A DNA stretch of 64,000 nt from Pseudomonadota bacterium (GCA_023422775.1 JAFAGM010000038.1:10956-74955); one strand, 5' to 3'; counted from the stretch's first letter, positions 43,803 through 52,640 are shown. Notes: generated from the letters alone by a model not told the origin. Numbers and translations are program-made.

Positions 43803-43827
43803 AAAATCGTAGTCAAATTACGATTTT
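43803..43827. promoter_or_regulatory. Dyad upstream activator site for the sigma-54 regulator
   Basis: AAAATCGTA (43803-43811) and TACGATTTT (43819-43827) are perfect 9-bp inverse arms around GTCAAAT. The centre lies about 115 bp upstream of the predicted cyn start, a normal activator distance. It also lies 15 bp before the activator's own ATG, so it may control its own gene. A second smaller dyad ACGAA-AA-TTCGT is at 43782-43793. Confidence 0.65.
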
Positions 43828-43841
43828 TCGGAGTCAAGTAG

Positions 43842-45770
43842 ATGGATCTGGCCATGAATCCGGGCTTGAATTCGACGGCCGTGCCACAGGATGCCGGCCT
43901 CCGCGCCGCCGCGTTCGAGTTTGCAATCGAGCCGACCCTGCTGCTCGATCCCCACGCCGACCTGATCCTCGACGCCAATCCGGCCGCCTGCACCCTGCTC
44001 GGCTACGATCGCGCCTTGCTGCGGCAAACCAAAGTCAGCGCGCTCCATACCGGGCAATTGCCGGCGCTGATCGTGTTCACGCAGGCCGTGCTCGACAGGG
44101 GAGCCTACTGGACCAACGCGCTGACCCCGCGCCATGCCACCGGCCAAAGCCTCCGTCTCGAATATGCCGGCGCCCTGCTGTCCGGCGATCGCCGCCCGCT
44201 GGTGCTGCTCACCATGAGCGACCTCGACGCCCGCCGCCGCCGCTATGTCGATGCGGTGGCCGAGGACCACATGCGCAGCGGCATCGCGACCTGGCAGCGG
44301 GTCGAGCGGGTGTTCCAGGACATCGAACGCGAAAACCAGTTGATCCTGCGCGCCGCCGGCGAAGGCATCTACGGCGTCAACGCGGAAGGAAAGACCACCT
44401 TCGTGAACCCGGCGGCGGAGCGCATGCTGGGCTGGGCAGCGGACGAACTGGTCGGCAAGGAAATCCACCCGATCGTCCATCACACCCATCATGACGGGCG
44501 GCACTATCCCGATCACGACTGCCCGATCTACGCGGCGTTTCGCGACGGCGCCGTGCACCAGGTCGACGGCGAAGTATTCTGGCGCAAGGACGGCACGCCG
44601 GTCTGGGTCGAGTATACATCCACTCCCATTCGCGACCGCGGCGTGGTGGTCGGCGCCGTCATCGTGTTCCGCGACGTCAGCCAGCGGCGCGAGGCGGACG
44701 AGAAACTGCACGCCGCGCTCGCCGAGGTCGATCGCCTGCGCGAACGGCTGGAACTTGAAAACGCTTACCTGCAGGAAGAAATCCGCATCGAGACCAACCC
44801 GCGCGGCATCATCGGCCGGAGCGAGGCGATCCAGACGACGCTGCGCCAGGTCAAGCTGGTGGCGCCGACCTCGGCAGCCGTGATGATCACGGGCGAATCC
44901 GGCACCGGCAAGGAACTGATCGCGCGCGCCATCCACGAGGCCAGCAGCCGCCGCGACCGGCCGCTGATACGGGTCAATTGCGCGGCGATCCCGCGCGAAC
45001 TGTTCGAGAGCGAGTTCTTCGGCCACGTCAGAGGCGCCTTCACCGGCGCGATGCGCGATCGCATCGGCCGCTTCGAACTCGCCGATGGCGGCACGCTGTT
45101 TCTCGACGAGGTCGGCGAGATTCCGCTGGAGCTGCAGGGCAAGCTGTTGCGGGTGCTGCAGGAGGGCAATTTCGAGCGCGTCGGCGAGGAGCGCACCCGC
45201 GCGGTCGACGTGCGCCTGATCGCCGCCACCAACCGCGATCTCAAGCAGGAAGTGCAGCGCGGCCGCTTTCGCGAGGATCTTTATTTCCGGCTCAACGTGT
45301 TTCCGGTGGAGTCCGTGCCGCTGCGCGAGCGGCGCGAGGACATTCCGCTGCTGGCGCAGCATTTCCTGACCGGCAAGGCGCTGAAATCGGAGTTGCGCCT
45401 GTCGGAAGGCGATGCACGAAAACTTTCGCGCTATGACTGGCCCGGCAACGTCCGCGAACTGCAGAACGTGATCGAGCGCGCCGCGATCCTCGCGCAGAAC
45501 GGCCGGTTGCGCATCGACCTGCCCGATGCATCAGGTGTGCTGCCCTCCCCCGATGCGCCGCGCGTAAAGGCAGACAGCCGCCCCACCGTCATGACATCGT
45601 CGGAAATGCGCGCCCACGAGCGCGCCAACATCCTCGCCGCACTTGAGGCCTGTTCCGGCAAGGTCTTCGGTGCCGGAGGTGCGGCCGAGATGCTCGACAT
45701 CAAGCCGACCACGCTGGCCTCGCGCATCAAGGCGCTGGGGATTGCAAACGGACGCGGCCTGGCAGGCTGA
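43842..45770 (+). CDS. Sigma-54-dependent transcriptional activator with PAS domains
   Basis: The 642-residue protein has two PAS-like regions (about 25-130 and 170-290, ending VFRDVSQRREADEKL) and a coiled coil (about 290-315). A full AAA+ domain follows with GESGTGKE (Walker A), the sigma-54 contact loop GAFTGA, GGTLFLDEVGEI (Walker B) and the R-finger region. A Fis-type helix-turn-helix closes it (GGAAEMLDIKPTTLASRIKAL). It is divergent from the cyn operon, which has a sigma-54 promoter and dyad sites between them. The PAS part should sense the signal, such as nitrogen status or cyanate. Confidence 0.95.
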   Translation: MDLAMNPGLNSTAVPQDAGLRAAAFEFAIEPTLLLDPHADLILDANPAACTLLGYDRALLRQTKVSALHTGQLPALIVFTQAVLDRGAYWTNALTPRHATGQSLRLEYAGALLSGDRRPLVLLTMSDLDARRRRYVDAVAEDHMRSGIATWQRVERVFQDIERENQLILRAAGEGIYGVNAEGKTTFVNPAAERMLGWAADELVGKEIHPIVHHTHHDGRHYPDHDCPIYAAFRDGAVHQVDGEVFWRKDGTPVWVEYTSTPIRDRGVVVGAVIVFRDVSQRREADEKLHAALAEVDRLRERLELENAYLQEEIRIETNPRGIIGRSEAIQTTLRQVKLVAPTSAAVMITGESGTGKELIARAIHEASSRRDRPLIRVNCAAIPRELFESEFFGHVRGAFTGAMRDRIGRFELADGGTLFLDEVGEIPLELQGKLLRVLQEGNFERVGEERTRAVDVRLIAATNRDLKQEVQRGRFREDLYFRLNVFPVESVPLRERREDIPLLAQHFLTGKALKSELRLSEGDARKLSRYDWPGNVRELQNVIERAAILAQNGRLRIDLPDASGVLPSPDAPRVKADSRPTVMTSSEMRAHERANILAALEACSGKVFGAGGAAEMLDIKPTTLASRIKALGIANGRGLAG

Positions 45771-45971
45771 TTGGAGCATGCAGACATAACGCTGATCGGC
45801 GGCGTGTGATCTCAGGTTCCAACCGTCGCATATCTGCCGCACTGCAGAGCTATCGCACGAACGTGTCCAGCGTGCCGCACTGTGGACGCATTCGGACATT
45901 CATGCTCACGACGTGGCTGAGGGGGGCGAGGCTGACCGCCCTGCTTACTCCAACGTAGAGGTAACAGTACT

Positions 45972-46166
45972 GTGAAGAAGATCGTGATTGCAGCGGGTGC
46001 GACGTTTGCCCTGGTGACGGCTGCTGCTGCTGCCGACATCCCGCGCCGACAGCCCGTCTATCAGACGGCCGAGGTCGGCAAGATGCCGATTGGCAAGACC
46101 CCCATCGGAAAAACTCCGGTCGGCAAGACGCCCGTCGTCGCGCCGCGGCCCTATGCGCGGTATTGA
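45972..46166 (+). CDS. Small secreted GKTP-repeat protein
   Basis: The 64-residue protein starts at GTG 45972 with a signal peptide (IVIAAGATFALVTAAAAA). The mature part carries four imperfect copies of the pentapeptide (I/V)GK(T/M)P, seen in GKMPIGKTPIGKTPVGKTPV. The short repeats are also visible in the DNA and could vary by slippage. The protein is basic and proline-rich, suited to bind the cell envelope. Function unknown. Confidence 0.6.
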   Translation: MKKIVIAAGATFALVTAAAAADIPRRQPVYQTAEVGKMPIGKTPIGKTPVGKTPVVAPRPYARY

Positions 46167-46214
46167 GCCCGGATCTCGTTGATCTGATCTTTATCGACAG
46201 TTGAAGGGCGTACC

Positions 46215-46883
46215 GTGGCAAACCGGCCGAAGCGATCAGGACTATGCTTGCTTGCGGGACTCGCTGTCCTGCTCCAGTGCGAAATCCATCCCGCTTCGGC
46301 GCGCGAGATCGATATTCTCGCTGGCCTTGAACGTCTCATTTCTCCCAAACCGGAAATGGACAAGCGCGCCGCCAACGCGAACGCGCTTGTTTCCGGTGAG
46401 GCGTCGACCCGAAAGCCGGGACCGGCAAAGGGCCCGTACTACGTGGATTTCAGAGCGCGCACGGCGGCAAGCTGGGGACACGCTTTCGTCTGGTACGGGA
46501 AGACGAGCGAGCGCGCCGTCGAAGTCGCGGGCCTCACCCCCGCGGGAGACACCCTGCCCTATATACTTGGTCATCTGACGTGGGTGCCGTCCGAGACCAA
46601 GGCGAGCTATGGCGATCTTGATCCGCAATACCTCACCGCCAGCTACCGCGTTTACTTGAACGAGACGGACGCGAAACGGGTTTTCGCCTACATCAAGAAA
46701 CTGCAGGCTAGTTCACCGGTCTGGAACGCCGAAACGACCAATTGCACTGCGTTCATCGGCAGCATCGCAGAATTCATGGGATTGAAAGTTCCTCACCGCT
46801 GGCAGCGTCCCGAGAACTACGTCAACAATCTCAAGGCAATGAATGACGGGCGCCAGATGATCCGCCTGTCGTCGGAGCAATAG
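46215..46883 (+). CDS. Secreted protein with permuted papain-like (DUF4105/NlpC-P60-like) pattern
   Basis: The 222-residue product has a signal peptide (LCLLAGLAVLLQCEIHPASA). Two blocks recall circularly permuted papain-fold amidases: SWGHAFVWYGK with a His, and later ETTNCTAFIGSIAEFMG with a Cys. The order His before Cys is that of the permuted families. The match is loose and I could not confirm a third catalytic residue. A peptidoglycan or lipid amidase is possible. The start is GTG at 46215. Confidence 0.55.
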   Translation: MANRPKRSGLCLLAGLAVLLQCEIHPASAREIDILAGLERLISPKPEMDKRAANANALVSGEASTRKPGPAKGPYYVDFRARTAASWGHAFVWYGKTSERAVEVAGLTPAGDTLPYILGHLTWVPSETKASYGDLDPQYLTASYRVYLNETDAKRVFAYIKKLQASSPVWNAETTNCTAFIGSIAEFMGLKVPHRWQRPENYVNNLKAMNDGRQMIRLSSEQ

Positions 46884-46975
46884 CCCGCGTTTATTGTTAT
46901 CCCCTGAAGGATGAGCTTTGCGTCGCCGTAATCGCGGCTGTATGCGGCGATCCGACAGTCCAGGGGCGCTCTCCC

Positions 46976-48172
46976 TCAAATACCCTTCCACCAGCGCCAG
47001 GTCGCGGCCAGGGCCAGCAAGCCGAGGACGGCGGTCACGGCCGTGGCATTGTGGGAGCCGATGCGGTCTGCGAACCAGCCCAGCCACAGAAAGCCGATCG
47101 GGCCCGTGCCGATGCAGACGGTCAGGACGCCCAGTATGCGCGAGCGCATTTCCGCCGGCGCGGCGAGATACACCAGGGTTGCCTGCGCGGTGGCGAATCC
47201 TGCGCCACCCAACCCCGTCAGCAGCAATGCGACGCCCGCCAGCGCCGGGCTTTGCGCCAGTGCGAAAATCACCACCGTGACCAGGTAACAGATGACGCCG
47301 GAAAGATAGGCCCGGCCGTACCATCTCGGGGTCAGCCGCAGCGCCAACAGCATCGCCCCCACGAAAGCGCCGATGCCCTCCATCGTCGCCAGCAGGCCCA
47401 CGCCCTCCGGGCCCAGGTGCAGGCGATCGCGTCCGATGACGGGGATCATGCTGGTAAAGGGCCAGGCGAAGATATTGTAGATCACGGTCACGACCAGAAC
47501 GCCGATAAGCCGCTTGTCGCCGCGCACCAAAGCCAGCCCCTCGGCGATCCGCGCCAGCACGGCACCGGATCCTGCGGCGCGGGGAATCCGCGAGCGGATG
47601 GTCAGAATCGACCATAGCGCGGTGCAATACATCAGCACGCTCAGGATAAAGGCGCCCTGGATGCCCGTCCCGGCGAGCAGGAATCCGCCAAGCGCGGGGC
47701 CGATCATGCGGGTCGCATTGCTGGCGCCGACATCCAGCGACATCGCGGTGCCCATCTGGTCGCGGCCCACGACTTCGCCCATCATCACACGGCGCACCGG
47801 GTTGTCGGTGCACCAGCCGCACCCGTTGATGAAGCTCGCGACGGCGAGGTGCCAGATCTCGAGTTGTCCGGTGCGGTCCAGAACTGCGAGGACCGCGGAG
47901 GTGCCGCTCATCAGCAGCACGACGATGAGGAGAGTTCGGCCGCGATCAAAGCGTTCCGCCAGCGCGCCGAGAAACACCCCGAACAGGCCCATCGGAAGCA
48001 GACGGAGCATGGTCATCATCGAGACCAGAAACGCCGAATCGGTGCGCTGGTAGACGACAATCCCGACCGCGACGGTTTCCAGCCAGCGCACGGTGGCGAC
48101 GACCAGGCCGACATACCACAAGCGCCAGAAGTCCGGCGCCTGGATGATCGGCCGGAACGGCGGGTTGCTCAC
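46976..48172 (-). CDS. MFS transporter, EntS-like
   Basis: The 398-residue protein has about twelve membrane helices. The GALAERFDRGRTLLIVVLLM loop is the conserved motif A of major facilitator proteins, and LDVGASNATRMIGPALGGFL is typical of the EntS/DHA3 exporter group. Such proteins export siderophores or drugs. No siderophore synthesis genes are near. It has its own promoter region. Confidence 0.9.
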   Translation of the reverse strand: MSNPPFRPIIQAPDFWRLWYVGLVVATVRWLETVAVGIVVYQRTDSAFLVSMMTMLRLLPMGLFGVFLGALAERFDRGRTLLIVVLLMSGTSAVLAVLDRTGQLEIWHLAVASFINGCGWCTDNPVRRVMMGEVVGRDQMGTAMSLDVGASNATRMIGPALGGFLLAGTGIQGAFILSVLMYCTALWSILTIRSRIPRAAGSGAVLARIAEGLALVRGDKRLIGVLVVTVIYNIFAWPFTSMIPVIGRDRLHLGPEGVGLLATMEGIGAFVGAMLLALRLTPRWYGRAYLSGVICYLVTVVIFALAQSPALAGVALLLTGLGGAGFATAQATLVYLAAPAEMRSRILGVLTVCIGTGPIGFLWLGWFADRIGSHNATAVTAVLGLLALAATWRWWKGI

Positions 48173-48274
48173 GGGATCGCTTCCTCTCCGGGGACTGCTT
48201 GCCCCTTACGATTGCACTATTGGATGCTGGCGGGTCAGAACAAGCCTTTTCCAGCCGACGACGGAGTTATCAGC

Positions 48275-48294
48275 ATGAACCTTCACAGGTTCAT
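48275..48294. other. Perfect 8-bp-arm hairpin upstream of the MFS gene
   Basis: ATGAACCT and AGGTTCAT flank TCAC. It lies between the ferric-reductase-like gene's stop (48344) and the MFS start (48172), both on the minus strand. It could end the upstream transcript or serve as an operator. Confidence 0.4.
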
Positions 48295-48343
48295 CCGTCG
48301 GGCATCGTCTCCGACGCGCCTTTTCGGCGGCGGCAGGCGCGCT

Positions 48344-48988
48344 TTACTGCCGCACCACGCTCTCTCCGCGCGGCGTCGCGCGTTTTCTCCACACCCGCAG
48401 GTCAACCATGACCTTCGTAGCCGCAGCGAGGACGAGCGCGCAGAGCGCGGCCTTCGAGACCGTCTCCATCGTGCCCTCGATGAGTATGGCGTGGACCGCA
48501 CTGCCTGCGACGATGACGATTGCAAGCAGCGTATGGGCGATACGCCATGTTCGCGGCCGCAGTCCCAATCGCCGGCGGAGTGCGGCCAGGAGCGCGACGG
48601 CGAAGATGGCCCACATCGCGACCACACCCCACGGGGAGAACGGCGTCGGCGACGAGAAGAGAAGCGCATCGATCATGTCGGGCGGACTGGTGATCCAAAG
48701 GCCGCCGACGTGGAGCACCACCGCCACGACCAGCGCGCCTCCGGTCCAGAGATGCGTTCGCCGGCCACGATAAGCCGATAGTCCCGGCAAGTATCCGGCG
48801 ATCAGCAAGGGCTGAACGAGCACAAGTCCGAGCGCGACGATCCCTGCGAATCCGGCCAGTATGTAGACCGGATCGCGCCATGCGAGCAGCGGGCTAGCCG
48901 CTGCGGCCGCGATCGGCACGCCAACGGCCGCGGCAAGAGCGGTCCAGATCAGGGCCACCCGGGCCGATCTCCATCCCTTCGTTCGCAA
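48344..48988 (-). CDS. Ferric-reductase-like transmembrane protein
   Basis: The 214-residue membrane protein has six or so helices and the layout of ferric reductase/MsrQ-type heme domains. Candidate heme-binding His residues are in GRRTHLWTGGALV, VVLHVGGLW, WRIAHTLLAI and GSAVHAIL, spaced across neighbouring helices. It has no flavin domain. It follows the Tat-exported protein gene by 5 bp, so the pair likely forms a membrane-periplasm electron-transfer unit. Confidence 0.75.
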   Translation of the reverse strand: MRTKGWRSARVALIWTALAAAVGVPIAAAAASPLLAWRDPVYILAGFAGIVALGLVLVQPLLIAGYLPGLSAYRGRRTHLWTGGALVVAVVLHVGGLWITSPPDMIDALLFSSPTPFSPWGVVAMWAIFAVALLAALRRRLGLRPRTWRIAHTLLAIVIVAGSAVHAILIEGTMETVSKAALCALVLAAATKVMVDLRVWRKRATPRGESVVRQ

Positions 48989-48993
48989 CTCGG

Positions 48994-49491
48994 TCAGGCC
49001 GGCTGCAGGACGAAGTGCGCCTCCAGGCTGGTATCCTTTGCGCTCCGCATCACCGGACGCAGAAAGACGGTTTTGAATTCGCCACTGTCATAGGCGAGGT
49101 GACCATGCGGCTGGCCGAAGACCGGAATGATCTGCGGCATCTCGAGACGGAACGCTCCGTTCTTGTCGGTGAGCGTGGCGCCATGACTTTGCGGGTCATG
49201 CTCCCGTCCTTCAGTGGTGTGCGCCCAGATTTGGATCCGTTGCCCGGCAAGCGGAGCGCCGTCACCGGCGCGGCGCACCGTGCCACTCATCCAGAAGCCA
49301 CCCTTGCCGATCCGATCCACGGTCGGCGCGCCCGCGCGGTAGTTGTTGGCCCCGCCCGACATCGAAGCGGTCGGCGCAAGGCCTTCTGCGCGGGCGGGCA
49401 ACAGCAGCCCGGAAGCCACGGTCGACACCAGGACGGCCCCTCCAGCGACGAGGAGGTTGCGGCGGCTGAGTACAACGCTGGTCATGTACAT
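48994..49491 (-). CDS. Tat-exported intradiol-dioxygenase-like protein
   Basis: The N-terminus has the twin-arginine motif LSRRNLLVAGGAVLVST. The mature domain (about 40-165) has the beta-sandwich pattern of intradiol dioxygenases (PLAGQRIQIWAHTTEGREHD, GATLTDKNGAFRLEMP, GQPHGHLAYDSG). The two Tyr and two His iron ligands of true dioxygenases are not all visible, so it may not be an active ring-cleaving enzyme. The start may be GTG/ATG at 49491 or ATG at 49485. The next gene starts 5 bp later. Confidence 0.65.
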   Translation of the reverse strand: MYMTSVVLSRRNLLVAGGAVLVSTVASGLLLPARAEGLAPTASMSGGANNYRAGAPTVDRIGKGGFWMSGTVRRAGDGAPLAGQRIQIWAHTTEGREHDPQSHGATLTDKNGAFRLEMPQIIPVFGQPHGHLAYDSGEFKTVFLRPVMRSAKDTSLEAHFVLQPA

Positions 49492-49659
49492 TCCTCCTGG
49501 AGCGCGTGCAGTTGTTCCGCCGAGGGTACAACAACAAGCGCAACACTCCCAGTTAAGGGAGGCGAAGGGCCGACATGCAGCAATAACAGTGTTGTGAACG
49601 GTGCGCGGGCCGCTCGGCCAGCGTCATGTTGGCTCGACTTCCGAGTTGGCCTACAGGCG

Positions 49660-50277
49660 CTAGTAGCGGCGGCCGCCGATGCCGAACGGCGAGGCGCCGG
49701 GCAGCGAATTGATCTCGCTATCGAGACGGCCCGTTTGCTGGACGACGCCGACCCCGAGCGACAGGCTGATGTTCGACGTCGCCTGGAATTCGAGGCCGGC
49801 ATACGCGCTCGAAACGGGTAGCGTGCCGGACCTGGAGTCGAAGGGCGCGAACGCGCTGCTGCCGATGCCGGTGCTGTATTTCAGCGTATCGAAACCCGCA
49901 TAGAACGTGACGGGCGGCCCGCCGCCGTCCTTCAGGCTGTAGCCGAACTGCACGCCCTCGCTGTGGATTGAGCCGAAACCGCCGAGTGCGCTCTGGCTGA
50001 AGCCCGTGAGGCCCATGCTGTTGCGCTGGCTGCCGACAAAAAAACCGTTCGAGAAATTGTAGCGCGCGTAGGAAGAGCCGTTGCCGAGGTCGCGGAAGTC
50101 GAAGCTCGGAAAGGTGCCGTAGCTGTCAGCGCTCTCGCCCGCCGTGCCGCTGAATCCCATCGGCCAGCCGGGAATCCAGTAATTCACCGGCGAGGCCTGC
50201 GCGTGGGCCGCCGGCGCTCCCAGGCACAGCGTAGCCGCCATCCATGCAAGACCAAATCTGCGTGAGAACATCGACAT
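49660..50277 (-). CDS. Outer-membrane beta-barrel-like secreted protein
   Basis: The 205-residue protein has a signal peptide (FGLAWMAATLCLGAPAAHA). The mature part has many alternating aromatic and polar strands with Gly-rich turns (SYARYNFSNGFFVGS, VTFYAGFDTLKYSTG, NISLSLGVGVVQQTG). It ends with Tyr rather than Phe. The pattern fits a small outer-membrane barrel or surface antigen. Start codons at 50277 and 50289 are both possible. Confidence 0.6.
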   Translation of the reverse strand: MSMFSRRFGLAWMAATLCLGAPAAHAQASPVNYWIPGWPMGFSGTAGESADSYGTFPSFDFRDLGNGSSYARYNFSNGFFVGSQRNSMGLTGFSQSALGGFGSIHSEGVQFGYSLKDGGGPPVTFYAGFDTLKYSTGIGSSAFAPFDSRSGTLPVSSAYAGLEFQATSNISLSLGVGVVQQTGRLDSEINSLPGASPFGIGGRRY

Positions 50278-50367
50278 CCGCGCGACCACCCGACTGCGTT
50301 GCAGTTATACGCAAGCTACATCGGGAACGCCAGCGCGGCGCGATGGCGCGGTTCCATCGCCGGCCGC

Positions 50368-50407
50368 ACTATCGCAGCCTGATTCCGCGGAATCAGGCTG
50401 CGATAGT
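50368..50407. repeat. Perfect 40-bp palindrome
   Basis: Bases 50368-50387 are the exact inverse complement of 50388-50407 with no loop at all. The left arm starts ACTATCGCAGCC and the centre is CCGCGG. It lies in the spacer between the barrel-like protein gene and the rhodanese gene, next to a family A repeat. No T tract follows, so it is not a standard terminator. Confidence 0.9.
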
Positions 50408-50430
50408 TCTGAGTGCCAGAGCTGCTTGAT

Positions 50431-50522
50431 CCTCATCCTGAGGAGCCCGCTCCGCGGGCGTCTCGAAGGATGCAGGCCACAGATGGGCCTCATGGTTCGA
50501 GACGCGCTCCTCACCATGAGGA
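50431..50522. repeat. Intergenic repeat family A, copy 1
   Basis: The block runs from CCTCATCCTGAGGAGC through GTCTCGAAGGATG to GGTTCGAGACGCGCTCCTCACCATGAGGA. A second copy in inverted orientation is at 54085-54184. The two flank the OsmC/ACAD/rhodanese/TetR locus. Confidence 0.85.
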
Positions 50523-50533
50523 ACAGCTGCCCG

Positions 50534-51409
50534 TCATGCCGCCTTGGTGAGGCTGGCCTCCATCGGCAACCCCTCCTCGATCGGCAGCGACGGATCGCGC
50601 GACCATTCGTTCCAGGAGCCGAAATACATCCGCACATCCTTCACGCCGGCGTTCTTCAATGCGAGAAACGTGTTCGAGGCGCGCGCGCCCTTGAAGCAGT
50701 AGAGATAGACCGGCGTATTCTCTGTGATGCCGACGGTAGCGCACTCGGCCAAAATCTCGTTCTTCGACTTGAAGCGCGGCCCCTCGGCGGTCGGCTTCAT
50801 CATGCGGTACCATTCGAGCCACACGGCGCCGGGGATGCGTCCCTTGCGCGGACAGAAATCCTTGCCGTAAGGCGAAGAGCTTTCGCCGATCCACTCGTCG
50901 ATGTCGCGCACGTCCAGCAGCGCAATGCCGGGCTTGCCGACGGCGGCCAGCATGGTCCTGGCGTCGATCAGGATGTCGCCGGCTTCCGGCACGATCGAGA
51001 ACGACGCCTTGACCGGCGAGGGCACGTCGGTGGTGACCGGCAGGCTCGCCCCTGCCCAGGCCTCGTAGCCGCCATGCAGCACCTTGACCTTGGGATAGCC
51101 GAGCATCGTCAAGAGATAGTAGCCGCGGCAGGATTGGCCGAAGCCGGAGTTCATCGACTGCTCGTAGATGACCGCGGTCTCCGTGCCCGAAAGCCCGGCG
51201 GCGCCGAACGCGTCGGCGAATTTCGTCTTCAGTTCGGCAATGCCCTCCGGCGTCGAGGTCGCAAGATACGTGAAGATTTCATGGACATTGACGGCGCCGG
51301 GGAGATGGCCTGCGCCATAGGCTTCGGGATTGCGGGTGTCGATGATGACACACGGCTCCTTCTTGAGGAATTCCGCGAGTTCGCCGGCAGTAATCAGAAC
51401 GTCCGTCAT
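50534..51409 (-). CDS. Two-domain rhodanese sulfurtransferase
   Basis: The 291-residue protein has two rhodanese domains. The catalytic Cys238 is in the C-terminal active-site loop CFKGAR, and the N-terminal domain is inactive (YEQSMNSG). CH2 elements such as LLDVRDIDEW and GRIPGAVWLEW are typical. It transfers sulfane sulfur from thiosulfate or mercaptopyruvate to thiol or cyanide acceptors. The ATG at 51409 has AGGAGAG before it. It is the third gene after OsmC and the ACAD-like gene. Confidence 0.92.
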   Translation of the reverse strand: MTDVLITAGELAEFLKKEPCVIIDTRNPEAYGAGHLPGAVNVHEIFTYLATSTPEGIAELKTKFADAFGAAGLSGTETAVIYEQSMNSGFGQSCRGYYLLTMLGYPKVKVLHGGYEAWAGASLPVTTDVPSPVKASFSIVPEAGDILIDARTMLAAVGKPGIALLDVRDIDEWIGESSSPYGKDFCPRKGRIPGAVWLEWYRMMKPTAEGPRFKSKNEILAECATVGITENTPVYLYCFKGARASNTFLALKNAGVKDVRMYFGSWNEWSRDPSLPIEEGLPMEASLTKAA

Positions 51410-51461
51410 GGCAGGCCTCTCCTGTTGTGTGGTTGCTGGTTTGGTCGAAACGGGAATCCCT

Positions 51462-52604
51462 TCAGCACTCGTCGCCGGCCAGCATCTTGCGAAGCTGCTT
51501 GGTGGCGGGCGTGACGATGGCAACGAAATAGGCTTCGCGCATCCTGCGCTGGGCACGGTGGCTCTTCAGGTAACCGCGCGCGCCGCAATGGAGCATCGCC
51601 GCGTGCGCGGCCGCGACGCTGGCATCGCCTGCGCGCAGCCGCAGCGCCACCACGCGCCGCCAGTAGGCGTCATCGATGTTGTAGGGGTCGCGCGCGAGCG
51701 CCATGGTCTCCTTCTCGAACTCGGCATGGAGTTCACGGAACTGAATAGGCTGTTGCGGCAGAAAGCGATTGACGTGCCTCAAAGGCGCGTCGACCTCGTC
51801 CATGATCTGGATACAATCCTTGATCAGCCCGAGCGCCATGCCGGCCTGCAGCAGGATGAAGCCGGCGCGGATCTTCCTGACGAACGGCCCCGCCGGCTCG
51901 GCCAGGATCAGTTCGTCCGGCACGAAGACGTCGCGGAACTGCACGGCAAAGGTGCCGGTGCCGTCCATCGCGAGGAACGGCTTGCACGGCTGCAGCGTGA
52001 TCGCGGGATTGGCGCAATCGGCGAGGAACATGACAATTCCCGGCCCGCCCTTTGCGGAGCCGCCGCCCTCGTCCTCGCGCTCGAAGATGGTGCCGAAGAA
52101 ATGATCGGGGCCCAGGTTGGACACCCACGGCAGCGCGCCGCGCACGACATAGCCGCCCTCGACCTTGCGGCCCTTCAATTTCAGCCTTTCGATGCCGAAG
52201 AAGCTCTTCATCGGGTTCGACAGCCCGGTACCGCCGAGAATCTTGCCGCTTGCGAACTTGTCGGCGAATTTGGCTGTCAGTGCCGCATTGCCGGAATTCG
52301 CCGCGTACCAGACCAGCGTGTTCTGGCACCACGCCATGAAGGCGGTGGCGCCGCAGACCTCGCCGAGGGCTGCGATCGATTGAATGGCGCAGCGCAGATC
52401 GGCTGCGCCGTTCACCGGTTGATGGCTGCCCCACGCGCCGATCGCGCCGAGGTGCCTGAGCAGCGCATCGGGATAGACCGTGCCTTCATCGATCGCCGCG
52501 GCCAGGGGTGCGAGTTCCTTGCGCGCGATGATCCCGACCTGGTCGGCAATCGATGCCGATGGAAGATCGTCTGCCGCAAGCCGGGATACCGCCAGTGAAC
52601 TCAT
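51462..52604 (-). CDS. Acyl-CoA dehydrogenase-family flavoprotein
   Basis: The 380-residue protein has the ACAD fold with the flavin strand region GTGLSNPMKSFFGIE, the VRGALPWVSNLGPDHFFG middle domain and a helical C-terminal domain. The end (GARGYLKSHRAQRRMREAYF) keeps the Arg-rich FAD contact. A catalytic Glu cannot be assigned. Members of this side branch include DszC/SfnB-like flavin monooxygenases acting on organosulfur compounds. With OsmC and rhodanese genes in the same operon, a sulfur-related role is plausible. Confidence 0.82.
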   Translation of the reverse strand: MSSLAVSRLAADDLPSASIADQVGIIARKELAPLAAAIDEGTVYPDALLRHLGAIGAWGSHQPVNGAADLRCAIQSIAALGEVCGATAFMAWCQNTLVWYAANSGNAALTAKFADKFASGKILGGTGLSNPMKSFFGIERLKLKGRKVEGGYVVRGALPWVSNLGPDHFFGTIFEREDEGGGSAKGGPGIVMFLADCANPAITLQPCKPFLAMDGTGTFAVQFRDVFVPDELILAEPAGPFVRKIRAGFILLQAGMALGLIKDCIQIMDEVDAPLRHVNRFLPQQPIQFRELHAEFEKETMALARDPYNIDDAYWRRVVALRLRAGDASVAAAHAAMLHCGARGYLKSHRAQRRMREAYFVAIVTPATKQLRKMLAGDEC

Positions 52605-52640
52605 GAAACCCTCCACACCGCAATGGCCTGCAACGAGCGG

